DNA of 64,000 bases from Candidatus Obscuribacterales bacterium (GTDB lineage: Bacteria > Cyanobacteriota > Vampirovibrionia > Obscuribacterales > Obscuribacteraceae). Made by a program: the position numbers and the translations under genes. The stretch is from positions 186,001-250,000 of the forward strand of contig JARLHI010000003.1 in assembly GCA_031292355.1 (NCBI GenBank), written 5' to 3'. The notes beneath the pieces were generated by a model. It did no database searches. It saw only the letters and a program-made list of their open reading frames with translations, and was not told where the DNA came from. How positions within the stretch are numbered: position 1 is the stretch's first letter; each line of letters begins with the position of its first letter. Positions 50,434 to 58,295 of this stretch are shown piece after piece.

Positions 50434-52257
50434 TTAACCTTGCGCCTCTAACTCAGCCCACCGCGCAAAATACTGTTCTAATTCAGTTGTGGCCTTATCT
50501 CGATCAGCTGCTAGTTCAGCTAATTTGACATAATTGGTGGCGATTGCAGTATCGCTCATCTGTAGTTGCAGCGACTCAATTTTGGCTTCAGTCTTTTCAA
50601 TTTTTTCCATTAACGTTCCGAGTTCACGTTTCAATGCCGTTGAATTTGCACTCTTACCAGATGTCTCTTTTACACGAGATTGAGTTTTGCCAGATTTTTC
50701 ACTTTTGTTCTTGCCACCGTTCTCATCATCGACAGAGGCAAAGCGCTGAAACATCTTTTCGCATTGCGAATAATCGGCGAAGAATTCGCAGACACCATTA
50801 CCATCAAGCGCGAGAATATGATTAGAGACTTCATCTAAAAGCATGCGGTCATGTGATACCAGGATTACAGCGCCTGGAAAATCAAGCAAGCTTTCTTCCA
50901 AAACTTCCAGTGAAGGGATGTCTAAATCATTCGTTGGCTCATCCAGAATCAAAATGTCTGCGCTTAAAAGCATCAAATTAGCAATGAGAATTCTTGCCTG
51001 CTCACCACCAGAGAGATAGCTAATAGGCAAATCGAGTTGATCTGGTTGAAACAAAAATTTCTTCGCCCAGGTAGTGATATGCATGCTGCGGCCGCGATAG
51101 ACGACCGAATCACTCTCAGAACTGAGCGACTGCTTGAGAGTTTTGCTTTGGTCTAATTGTTCGCGATTTTGATCGAAAAGAACAATTTTTAAATCGTTGG
51201 CCCGCTTAACGGTCCCAGAGTCTGGCTCAATGCTCCCCACCAACAGTTTGAGCAAGGTAGATTTGCCGCTGCCGTTGCGACCAACCAATCCCAATTTGGT
51301 GCCATTGCTCAAAACAAACGAAAGATCTTTGATCAGCGTTTTGCCACTGAAACCTTTTTTGAGCTGTTTTACTGAAATCAATTCTTTGGCTTTTCGACCT
51401 GAGGCGTCAAATCCAATTTCAATAGCTGTATTCATTGAATTGCGCGTTTTCACATCAGCTAAATTGTCCATCAACTTTCCAGCTTCGGCTATTCGTTCAC
51501 GCGACTTTGTTTGTCTGGCTCGAGCACCGCGAGCAAGCCATGCCACCTCGCGTCTAACCTGGCTAGCAAGAGCCTGTTGCAAATTGGCCTGTGCGCTCAA
51601 TTGCTCTTCTCTGGCCATTAAAAACTGGCTGTAATTACCTTTAACGCTGAGTACACCCTGCGGGTAAGTCGGATTCAATTCAATAATGCGTGATGTGATG
51701 TTTTCCAGAAAAGCCCGATCGTGACTGATGACGACATAAGCCAGACGAGACGACTTCAGTAAATTTTCCAGCCATAAAACGCCTTCCAAATCAAGATGAT
51801 TAGTAGGTTCATCCATTAAAAGCAACTCGGGCTGCTGCACTAATGCACAAGCAAGGGCCAGGCGTTTTCGCCAACCACCTGAAAGTGAATGCGTCAGAAC
51901 TTCGCGATCGACAAAACCAATCTTGCTTAAAACCGAGTCAATTGCCGCTTCCTGCTCATAGTCTTCAAAGGGCGACTTAGCCGCGTATTGTCTAACGATG
52001 GTATCAACACTCTCATCTTCAGGAAAATTCTCATCCTGAGGCACATAAGCGACTCTCAGTCGTTTACGTGAAACCACACTTCCTGAATCTGGCGAGACTA
52101 TGCCCGATAAAATCTTAAGCAGTGTCGATTTGCCTGCACCGTTTGGACCAATGAGACCCAGTTTTTCACCATCTTCGATGCCAAACGAGATATCGCTAAA
52201 TAATGGTCTCGACCGATAAGACTTGGTAAGAGACTGGCAGCTGATTAAGATTCCCAT
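50434..52257 (-). CDS. uup: ABC-F ATPase, Uup type
   Basis: This 607-residue soluble protein has two ATP-binding cassettes. Cassette 1 has LIGPNGAGKSTLLKILSG, LSGGWRKRLALACALVQQPE and LLMDEPTNHLD. Cassette 2 has LVGRNGSGKSTLLKLLVG, LSGGEQARILIANLM and LILDEPTNDLD. The C-terminal ~80 residues are a Lys/Glu-rich linker plus coiled coil (GTLMEKIEKTEAKIESLQLQ), the ABC_tran_CTD seen in Uup. Uup acts on ribosomes and affects transposon excision and replication-fork intermediates in E. coli. It is the second ABC-F here, different from the YbiT type at 9993. A long gap precedes it. Confidence 0.88.
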   Translation of the reverse strand: MGILISCQSLTKSYRSRPLFSDISFGIEDGEKLGLIGPNGAGKSTLLKILSGIVSPDSGSVVSRKRLRVAYVPQDENFPEDESVDTIVRQYAAKSPFEDYEQEAAIDSVLSKIGFVDREVLTHSLSGGWRKRLALACALVQQPELLLMDEPTNHLDLEGVLWLENLLKSSRLAYVVISHDRAFLENITSRIIELNPTYPQGVLSVKGNYSQFLMAREEQLSAQANLQQALASQVRREVAWLARGARARQTKSRERIAEAGKLMDNLADVKTRNSMNTAIEIGFDASGRKAKELISVKQLKKGFSGKTLIKDLSFVLSNGTKLGLVGRNGSGKSTLLKLLVGSIEPDSGTVKRANDLKIVLFDQNREQLDQSKTLKQSLSSESDSVVYRGRSMHITTWAKKFLFQPDQLDLPISYLSGGEQARILIANLMLLSADILILDEPTNDLDIPSLEVLEESLLDFPGAVILVSHDRMLLDEVSNHILALDGNGVCEFFADYSQCEKMFQRFASVDDENGGKNKSEKSGKTQSRVKETSGKSANSTALKRELGTLMEKIEKTEAKIESLQLQMSDTAIATNYVKLAELAADRDKATTELEQYFARWAELEAQG

Positions 52258-52696
52258 TGATAACTTCTAAAAATTTGATCTAAAAATTGTTCCAAGCCCG
52301 GAATACAGACGAATATGACATATATCAAGCCTCTATAAATTGTTTGAGTCTCATTCATCGTGGCCCTGATTCATGGATATCACTCAAAGCCCGGTAAGGT
52401 CGCCCGTTACCTGAACTGAAAGGAAGTCGTTGCCCCCTTAACAAATGCAGGCGTAGCTAATGATTCAGGTTGCCAACAACACAGATCAAACAACGCGTTT
52501 CGATGAATCGACTTGTTATCCACGAAACCGCCAGCAATCTTCTGCAAAAAACCAGTTTAGAAATACTGCCAAAATGTGACTCCACTAAAGCATAGAATGC
52601 TCGCTGACTGACAGTTACTTTCGTATTTTCAGCATGGACAGCACTAGTCTTTCCGTCCAAAATTCAATCTGTCATCAAAATGGAGTAAAGTGAAGT
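52258..52696 (+). other. Intergenic region (439 bases) without a recognised gene
   Basis: Divergent gap between the Uup-type gene and a hypothetical gene. It contains one DnaA-box-like TTATCCACG (52516-52524) and a GGTAAGGTCGCCCGTTACC hairpin (52393-52411), both isolated. No ORF in either strand has coding character. Promoters for both flanking genes should lie here but no convincing -35/-10 pair was found. Confidence 0.4.
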
Positions 52697-53062
52697 ATGG
52701 TAGAGCGATTCAATCCTGGCGATGCGCTTCAGAAGCTGAAGCAGTCGGCTTTCGACGATCTGCAAGCTGGCCGAATTCAGCCCACACTGTCTCCGGAAGT
52801 CGATGTTGATGCACATTCTCTATTCATGAATGAACTAAAAACACTGACAGGTTCACAGTTAAGGGAGATGGCTGCTGCCCCTGATAAACAAGCGCTTGCC
52901 CTTGGTGCGAAAGTAATCGTGCATGAGACACCAAGCAAGTGTGTTGACGCAGTACTCTTTTTTGGATCGGGACAGGTCAAGATTGCTGATCATCCGAGCA
53001 ATGGCGTGACCCTTGGAGTGGCGTTGGATCAACGCAATGAATTGTCAGCCAAGTGCGACTGA
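52697..53062 (+). CDS. Hypothetical protein (121 aa)
   Basis: This is an unrecognised cytoplasmic protein. The N-terminal half is helical (GDALQKLKQSAFDDLQAGRI, MNELKTLTGSQLREMAAAPD). The C-terminal half looks beta-rich (AKVIVHETPSKCVDAVLFFG, GQVKIADHPSNGVTLGVALD). There is no signal peptide and no metal motif. GGAG lies about 12 bases upstream of ATG 52697, a slightly long spacing. The 198-base gap after it (53063-53260) shows no gene. Confidence 0.5.
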   Translation: MVERFNPGDALQKLKQSAFDDLQAGRIQPTLSPEVDVDAHSLFMNELKTLTGSQLREMAAAPDKQALALGAKVIVHETPSKCVDAVLFFGSGQVKIADHPSNGVTLGVALDQRNELSAKCD

Positions 53063-53260
53063 GACATTCGCTCCAGATCATTATCGCACCCGCGGTTTTA
53101 GCTACGTAACCTAGTATAACGGCGCCTTTTTGCCATTTTTGGTCAAGACTCAGCGTCATCATTTGACACCACCATGAACGTTTTTATGGCCACCATTCAA
53201 TCTCTCAAAATCATCGAATAACATTCAGACCAAACGGCTAAGAGATGAAAACAACCGCAA

Positions 53261-54352
53261 ATGAATTCCAATCGAAGCGACTTTGTTCAAGGACTAGACC
53301 TGTCTGAAAGTTTTTACCGTCAGATCGTTCAGCCGATTCTGGCTCGACGCCTGCCGCAACTTAAATATGCCTGCGCTCTTATCGGTGCAGGTTCTGAAGT
53401 TCTGGGCTTCGATACAGAGATGTCCAGCGACCATGACTGGGGTCCACGCCTGCTCCTATTCGTTGAGTCGGAAAATCTAGTCAAAAATGGTCGCGAAATA
53501 AATACAGTGCTGCAGCAAGAATTGCCAGTGGAATTTCGCGGCTTTCCGACTCAATACGCGCTGTCTAAGCCCGACGCCGATGGTCAAAATTTTATCCAAC
53601 ACCGTGTGGACGTTTTCTCAGTAGCAAGTTTTCTAAAAGACTATCTTGGTTTTGATTATGCGCAAACAATTAAAAGTGTCGATTGGTTGACCTTTCCCGA
53701 ACAGAAACTGCGTTCGATAACGGCCGGACGAGTTTTTCGAGACGAAGTAAAACTGCACGAGATGCGTCAACAGTTTGCCTATTACCCTGACAATGTTTGG
53801 CTCTATTTGCTTGCCAGTGGCTGGAATCGGATCGAACAAGAGGAACATTTGATGGGGCGAGCAGGACTTGTGGGCGACGAAATCGGCTCTTCATTGATTG
53901 CTGCGCGTCTGGTGCGAGATTTGATGCGGCTGTGTTTTCTCATGGAAAAGGCATACGCACCGTACGCCAAATGGTTTGGCACTGCTTTTACGAAATTGTC
54001 ATGTTCTAAAGAGCTAGCACCTGTTTTAGAGCAGATATTGCAAGCTTCCACCTGGAAAAACAGAGAAAAATACTTGAGCCACGCTTATAAATTTGTAGCA
54101 GCTATGCACAACAAATTGAAAATTACCGAAACGCTCTCAGAAGATGTTGCTCAGTTCCATGGCCGTCCTTTCTGGACGATCAGCATGGGAGCCTTTTCGC
54201 AGGCCATAGCTGCAAAAATCACAGAGCCAGAAATGAAGAAGCTAGCTCAAAAGCGCCTGATCGGTGGAATCGACCAAATCAGTGACAACACGGATATTTT
54301 AGAAGATGCCAATCGCCGTCTGCTTTTCAAAGATTTTTACGGCCTAGACTGA
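53261..54352 (+). CDS. DUF4037 nucleotidyltransferase-like protein
   Basis: This is a 363-residue cytoplasmic protein. The motif IGAGSEVLGFDTEMSSDHDW (about 41-60) has the GS...D-x-D spacing of a nucleotidyltransferase active site (Gly-Ser, then Ser-x-Asp-His-Asp), as in DUF4037 proteins and distant aminoglycoside nucleotidyltransferases. A helical C-terminal part (RLVRDLMRLCFLMEKAYAPY, LEQILQASTWKNREKYLSHA) follows, as in that family. The function is unknown; nucleotide transfer to a small molecule or tRNA-like target is possible. The upstream 198 bases hold no gene and only a weak ribosome site. Confidence 0.75.
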   Translation: MNSNRSDFVQGLDLSESFYRQIVQPILARRLPQLKYACALIGAGSEVLGFDTEMSSDHDWGPRLLLFVESENLVKNGREINTVLQQELPVEFRGFPTQYALSKPDADGQNFIQHRVDVFSVASFLKDYLGFDYAQTIKSVDWLTFPEQKLRSITAGRVFRDEVKLHEMRQQFAYYPDNVWLYLLASGWNRIEQEEHLMGRAGLVGDEIGSSLIAARLVRDLMRLCFLMEKAYAPYAKWFGTAFTKLSCSKELAPVLEQILQASTWKNREKYLSHAYKFVAAMHNKLKITETLSEDVAQFHGRPFWTISMGAFSQAIAAKITEPEMKKLAQKRLIGGIDQISDNTDILEDANRRLLFKDFYGLD

Positions 54353-54579
54353 AATTAACCGGTGAAAAATTCACCATATTAAGTAGAACATTGCAAAGTT
54401 GAAAAGATGATCGTCATCATGGCGTATCTGTAATCTATATGGATTACTGGCGCCTTATATATGTCCGTTGCAAAAAATTCGAAATCCATAGAAACGGCGT
54501 CAGAGATTGACATACAAGCCTTTCGGATTGTTGACATGCATGAGTTTAAACAACATGAGTGAAAGCTAACGAGTTAGGC

Positions 54580-54608
54580 TTGACACTACAGCGTTAGATT
54601 GTTATCTT
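54580..54608 (+). promoter_or_regulatory. Strong sigma70-type promoter
   Basis: TTGACA (54580-54585), a 17-base spacer and TATCTT (54603-54608) form a near-consensus promoter, with GGAGG (54633-54637) and ATG 54642 following at the expected distances. Bases 54593-54609 are identical to the region upstream of the ArsR-type gene at 48618-48634. The rest of the gap 54353-54579 holds only a small GGTGAA/TTCACC hairpin. Confidence 0.75.
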
Positions 54609-54641
54609 ACTAGCACGAGGTCGAACTGCCTCGGAGGAAAA

Positions 54642-54965
54642 ATGAAAAAAGTAAATCAAACAATCAAAGTAATTCTCGGTATCAGCGTGGCTCTTATCTC
54701 CACGATTGCCGTAAATGTCACCCCGGCGATGGCTGTTATACAAGACAGTCAAATGGCTTTCAGAATCGATAGCAGCCGAAAGTTTTTGCAAGTCAAAGAA
54801 CAGAAGTTGATGAAAGACATCGACGATTTGAATTGGGAACTGCATCATGGTGATGCAAATAACGATCCAAACAACACTTATGATCTGCAACGACGCATCG
54901 ACCAAAAATATCGTGACTTGAATCTCGTCCGCCTGGATATCAAAGACTTGAGCCGCATTCTTTAA
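54642..54965 (+). CDS. Small exported helical protein
   Basis: This 107-residue protein has a classical signal peptide (VNQTIKVILGISVALISTIA, cleaved after TPAMA, ~30). The mature ~77 residues are charged and helical: SSRKFLQVKEQKLMKDIDDL, DLQRRIDQKYRDLNLVRLDI. There are no Cys residues, so no disulfides. Function and family are not recognised. It has a strong promoter, a good ribosome site (GGAGG) and its own terminator, so it is probably well expressed as a monocistron. It immediately precedes the bufferin-like operon but is not part of it. Confidence 0.65.
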   Translation: MKKVNQTIKVILGISVALISTIAVNVTPAMAVIQDSQMAFRIDSSRKFLQVKEQKLMKDIDDLNWELHHGDANNDPNNTYDLQRRIDQKYRDLNLVRLDIKDLSRIL

Positions 54966-54991
54966 AAAGAGCCGCCCCGTGGAATTACATC

Positions 54992-55025
54992 AAACCTCGA
55001 ACACCTGCAAAGTGTTTGAGGTTTT
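54992..55025 (+). terminator. Rho-independent terminator
   Basis: A 13-position stem runs from AAACCTCGAACAC (54992-55004) to GTGTTTGAGGTTT (55012-55024), with one G-T pair and loop CTGCAAA, then T. It separates the small exported protein gene from the bufferin-like operon. The T-run is short, so termination may be partial. Confidence 0.6.
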
Positions 55026-55073
55026 GACTCATGCCAAGAATCAACAACCGTACAAATTTTCTCGATAACCAGA

Positions 55074-55121
55074 TATACTTTGCGGCGAACAGTGACAACT
55101 GTACTCGTATGCTTTAAGGAG
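55074..55121 (+). promoter_or_regulatory. Promoter, palindrome and ribosome site of the bufferin-like operon
   Basis: TATACT (55074-55079) is a good -10, with TACAAA (55051-55056) as a possible -35 at 17 bases. A palindrome ACAGT-GACA-ACTGT (55089-55102) lies just after the expected transcription start, a usual place for a repressor site. AAGGAG (55116-55121) is ideally spaced from ATG 55129. Confidence 0.45.
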
Positions 55122-55128
55122 CAATTAA

Positions 55129-55383
55129 ATGCACAAACTTTCTAAACCAGAATTGACAGCTCTTGCCGCTTTGATCAGTTTCGGCATTGGTATGACTGAA
55201 GCCGCCAATGCAGCAGACAAGACTACAGACACCACCTCTAAGACCACCACCGACGTAAAAAACGATGATGGTTCTGAAAAGAAAGAAGTCAAAGAAGTCA
55301 AAAAACATTCAAAAGATGGCAAAGGCAAAGAAATGGCCTGCGGCGCAGACAAAAAGGGCAAAGAAGGTAAGTGCGGCAAATAG
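55129..55383 (+). CDS. bufA: Bufferin/HvfA-like RiPP precursor peptide
   Basis: This 84-residue precursor has a signal peptide (hydrophobic ALAALISFGIGMTEA, likely cleavage after ANA, about 28). A Thr/Lys/Asp-rich, low-complexity mature part follows and the end reads KEMACGADKKGKEGKCGK. The two cysteines, Cys71 and Cys82, both sit in E-x-x-C-G contexts; the second is EGKCG, the motif that MNIO enzymes of HvfB/BufB type convert to thiooxazole-like groups in known systems. Known bufferins are exported and bind copper. The following two genes encode exactly the enzyme pair expected. Its last 13 bases overlap bufB. Name used by analogy; product and metal are inferred. Confidence 0.8.
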   Translation: MHKLSKPELTALAALISFGIGMTEAANAADKTTDTTSKTTTDVKNDDGSEKKEVKEVKKHSKDGKGKEMACGADKKGKEGKCGK

Positions 55384-56273
55384 TTGGCCAGCCTTTTATT
55401 GAAATAAAAAAAGAGCTACCAACACTTGGCGTCGGGCTTGGTTTGCGTCGTGAAATTGCCGATGAAATATTCAAACATCATCAGCATATAGACTGGCTTG
55501 AAATCAATCCCGAAAATTACATGGGCACAGGCGGAAGCGCAAGCAAGCGATTGAAACTCGCAAAAGCTGCGTTTCCGCTTGTTTCTCATGGTCTAAATTT
55601 GTCAATTGGCAGCAGCGACGATTTAAACGAACAATATCTACGCGATCTAAAAGCTCTGCTCGATTTTATCGAAGCTCCCTGGTGGAGCGATCATTTAAGT
55701 TTCAGCTCGATAGACAATCGCTATTTGCATGACCTCTTCCCCTTACCTTTGACACAAGAAGCCATCGATCATGTGGTGGCACGAGTGCAAACAGTTCAAA
55801 GATTTATTGAACGACCATTCCTGTTAGAAAATATTTCCTACTACTTGCAAGTACCAGGCTCGCAACTCAACGAATCTGCATTCATTTCGGAAATTGTCGA
55901 AAAAGCAGATTGCGGGCTGCTATTGGACGTCAATAACGTATACGTCAATGCCACCAACCTCAATTTCGATCCGTATAAATATATTGATTCACTACCTTTA
56001 GAAAGGGTGGTGCAAATACATGTCGCTGGCCACACAATAAACTCGGGGCAAATCATTGACTCACATGGTGAGGCAGTAATAGAGCCAGTTTTCGAACTCT
56101 TGAGATACGTCCTGAACAGAACTGACGTAAGGGGAATTTTGCTCGAACGAGACCAAAATTTTCCAGACTTCTCAGAAATTTTGCTGGAGTTGAAGCAGAT
56201 TCGAGAAATCACGGAGGAGACAAAAAGTGGAAGTGCCGTCAAATCTGCCATCCAAGCCCAATGTGCAACCTGA
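55371..56273 (+). CDS. bufB: MNIO family enzyme (DUF692), bufferin maturation
   Basis: This 300-residue TIM-barrel multinuclear non-heme iron oxidase is the group of MbnB, TglH and HvfB that modifies cysteines of peptide precursors. Family motifs with likely metal ligands: LEINPENYM (Glu45), SHGLNLSIGSSDDL (His73), WWSDHLSFSS (His108), LLENISYYLQVP (Glu153), GLLLDVNNVYVNATN (Asp186, Asn188), QIHVAGH (His217, His221), IIDSHGEAV (Asp230, His232) and LLERDQNFP (Glu260). All expected positions are filled, so it should be active. The GTG start (55371) lies inside the precursor gene with AAGG upstream; coupling is likely. It overlaps bufC by 47 bases. Confidence 0.92.
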   Translation: MRQIVGQPFIEIKKELPTLGVGLGLRREIADEIFKHHQHIDWLEINPENYMGTGGSASKRLKLAKAAFPLVSHGLNLSIGSSDDLNEQYLRDLKALLDFIEAPWWSDHLSFSSIDNRYLHDLFPLPLTQEAIDHVVARVQTVQRFIERPFLLENISYYLQVPGSQLNESAFISEIVEKADCGLLLDVNNVYVNATNLNFDPYKYIDSLPLERVVQIHVAGHTINSGQIIDSHGEAVIEPVFELLRYVLNRTDVRGILLERDQNFPDFSEILLELKQIREITEETKSGSAVKSAIQAQCAT

Positions 56274-57093
56274 CCTTAAAATTTTTCAGCAGCAACTAGT
56301 AAAACTTTTTACCAGTGAGCGAGAACGCGAACATTTTTTGCAGTCGACGAGCACCGAATACGCTACCTTTCAGAGTATTCAATTATTACCTAAAGCCCCT
56401 GTAGTCATCTATGCCGATCTTCTGAAAACCGCAGCTGATGGCGTTATGTCATCAATATTTCCTGCCGTTCGCACTTATTTCGAGGAAGATCAGTGGACTC
56501 ATTTGATCGAAGATTATTTACAGGCATATCCACCATCACACTATCGGCTTAATTTCATAGCTCAAAATTTTTCTCAATATCTCGGGCAGTTGACGGTAGA
56601 AGAACCATGGCTCGCCGAAATTGCAGACTATGAATATCAAGAACTCGCAGTTGAGGAAAGTATAGAGCCCTCAGCTAACGGTTCATTTACGCCATTGCTG
56701 TCGCAGACAGATATCATGACTCTATGCCCTCTGCTCAATCAAACACTTTGCCATCGTCGTTATCCATTCGATGTGGTCGAGGCTGTAGATGCAATTTTAA
56801 ATGACACACTACTGCCAGTGCCACCAATAAAGAAACCGACGATTGTAGTCTTTTTTCGTGATCCAGAAACTCATCGCTGCCGCCAGCTGAAACTGGGGAG
56901 AGTAGCTGAATCAGTGCTTTTAGCGACGCTAGAAGACAAGCATACCTACGCCGAGATTCTGGGCAAATGTCTGGCTATTGAATCAAACGCTAAAATTGAA
57001 GATCGTCTGGCCGAACTTTTAGGGATCGTGAACGATTTTCACGAAGCCGATTTATTCACTGGCAATTTTAAGTGTGCTTCAGGCGGGTCATAG
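56227..57093 (+). CDS. bufC: DUF2063 partner protein, bufferin maturation
   Basis: This is a 288-residue protein from GTG 56227, which has GGAGGAGA ideally spaced. The N-terminal half is the DUF2063 domain: QQQLVKLFTSEREREHFLQS, then YADLLKTAADGVMSSIFPAV and QAYPPSHYRLNFIAQNFSQY (family: YR.N..GNL..AL...FPVV, and HPP.S..L...G..F..FL). It is usually paired with a DUF692 enzyme, where it is thought to bind the precursor and present it. The C-terminal ~120 residues (PIKKPTIVVFFRDPETHRCR, then LGRVAESVLLATLEDKHTYA) resemble a degenerate winged-helix-like recognition part. The 3' end overlaps a convergent TPR-like gene by 26 bases; no terminator is apparent. Confidence 0.85.
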   Translation: MEVPSNLPSKPNVQPDLKIFQQQLVKLFTSEREREHFLQSTSTEYATFQSIQLLPKAPVVIYADLLKTAADGVMSSIFPAVRTYFEEDQWTHLIEDYLQAYPPSHYRLNFIAQNFSQYLGQLTVEEPWLAEIADYEYQELAVEESIEPSANGSFTPLLSQTDIMTLCPLLNQTLCHRRYPFDVVEAVDAILNDTLLPVPPIKKPTIVVFFRDPETHRCRQLKLGRVAESVLLATLEDKHTYAEILGKCLAIESNAKIEDRLAELLGIVNDFHEADLFTGNFKCASGGS

Positions 57094-57973
57094 CTTCGCG
57101 ACTGGCCTTAACGATGTCTGCCTTTTCCGGAAAATCTGGTGCTTGACTGGCTGTTTCCATGGCCTTTTGAAAATTCACTTTGGCCTGACGAAAATTTTGC
57201 AAATTGAAGTGACTGGTGGCATTGTTGAAATAAGCGACAGTCAATTGAGTCTGCATGGTCCCGGTGATGTCCTGCCCCTGACTTTCAGCGAGCTTGGTGA
57301 ACCAGCCTTTTTTAGTGGTGGCAAATTTGGTCATTGTTTTGCCAAAAGCGTCGATGGCTCTATCATTCCAAACAATAGATTGTTTCAAGTCGCCTGAGAC
57401 CTGCTGCGCCATACCAATTGCTGTATATAGAGGAGCCAGCGTTTCGGCAAATTTAGGATTATCGCCATGCAGGGACTGTTGCACCTCGCCAAGCTCTATG
57501 GCTTCTTGAACGCAGCCGCGACTGAGCAAACTTTGGACTAGCAGCATCGACAATGTGACGGCGCTACCATCGGGAAAGAACCGGGACATTTTCAAACCTT
57601 TATTACAAAGCTCTTCCTGGGCTTTCCAACCTTTGTCTTTGGCAGCATTCATTACAGGGGCGATAATGCTCAACCAGAGCAAACTGCGAGCAATGAAAAA
57701 CACGGAAGCCAAAGATAAGACGCCAATTACGATAGCCACGTAATTCAGTGGGATGGTGCCCATACCGGTGTAAATTTCCCAACCGCCATAGGCAAGAGCA
57801 CCGACACTTGCAACTACGCACAACGCAAGCAGTCCGTAATGAATTGTCATGGCCTGCTTATCGGCGGCTGCATTGCTTTCCACAGCCTGAATCGGAAACT
57901 CTGGACGTTTGCCTTTTGTGCCACCGATTGTTTTGGTCATCACTCGTTGAGCAGACTTTGTTGATTTAGCCAC
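57068..57973 (-). CDS. Membrane protein with TPR-like cytoplasmic part
   Basis: This is 301 residues from GTG 57973 (an internal ATG at residue 12 is possible). Two transmembrane helices occur early (MTIHYGLLALCVVASVGALA at about 42-61 and LNYVAIVIGVLSLASVFFIA at about 76-95). A helical domain with TPR-like periodicity follows: LVQSLLSRGCVQEAIELGEV, TAIGMAQQVSGDLKQSIVWN, ATSHFNLQNFRQAKVNFQKA. There is no catalytic motif. The 3' end overlaps bufC convergently by 26 bases. A role in the bufferin system is not implied by this orientation. Confidence 0.65.
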   Translation of the reverse strand: MAKSTKSAQRVMTKTIGGTKGKRPEFPIQAVESNAAADKQAMTIHYGLLALCVVASVGALAYGGWEIYTGMGTIPLNYVAIVIGVLSLASVFFIARSLLWLSIIAPVMNAAKDKGWKAQEELCNKGLKMSRFFPDGSAVTLSMLLVQSLLSRGCVQEAIELGEVQQSLHGDNPKFAETLAPLYTAIGMAQQVSGDLKQSIVWNDRAIDAFGKTMTKFATTKKGWFTKLAESQGQDITGTMQTQLTVAYFNNATSHFNLQNFRQAKVNFQKAMETASQAPDFPEKADIVKASREAMTRLKHT

Positions 57974-58295
57974 GTGTACACGAGCTCCGATTGAATTGAG
58001 GAAAAGCTAGATATCTCACTGCAGCTTAACAGTGAAAGAGGGCATATGTGCCCATTCTATAACGTTCTTTTACGATGCCAAGGTGAGGATCTACTAACAT
58101 TGCGAAGTCAATCTTTATCGCAGGCTGAATTCTTATTCATATGGCTGGTGGAAGCGCCAACCTGCGGGCTTCTCACGTTCGCATCTCGTAAAGTGTTGAG
58201 AGTCTCAGGAACATTTTGGCCAAACCTTTCCGCACTCCCTAAAATTAGAAGGCTTCGTTGGACATCGTTTTTCAATTGGGATTTGGAATCTATTA
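57974..58295 (+). other. Intergenic region (322 bases) without a recognised gene
   Basis: Divergent gap between the TPR-like membrane protein and the APC permease. A frame at 58046-58321 has no recognisable protein character. TATAAC (58060-58065) is a possible -10 box. Nothing else was seen. Confidence 0.35.

Noticed and set aside
52393..52440. GGTAAGGTCGCCCGTTACC hairpin followed by GAAAGGAAG, considered as SRP (4.5S) RNA.
   Set aside because: The conserved SRP loop sequence (GGAAGGAAGCAG context) is not matched and no extended pairing was found.
52516..52524. DnaA-box-like TTATCCACG in a 439-base gap, possible replication origin.
   Set aside because: Single box with one mismatch, no cluster, no dnaA/dnaN or AT-rich unwinding region nearby.
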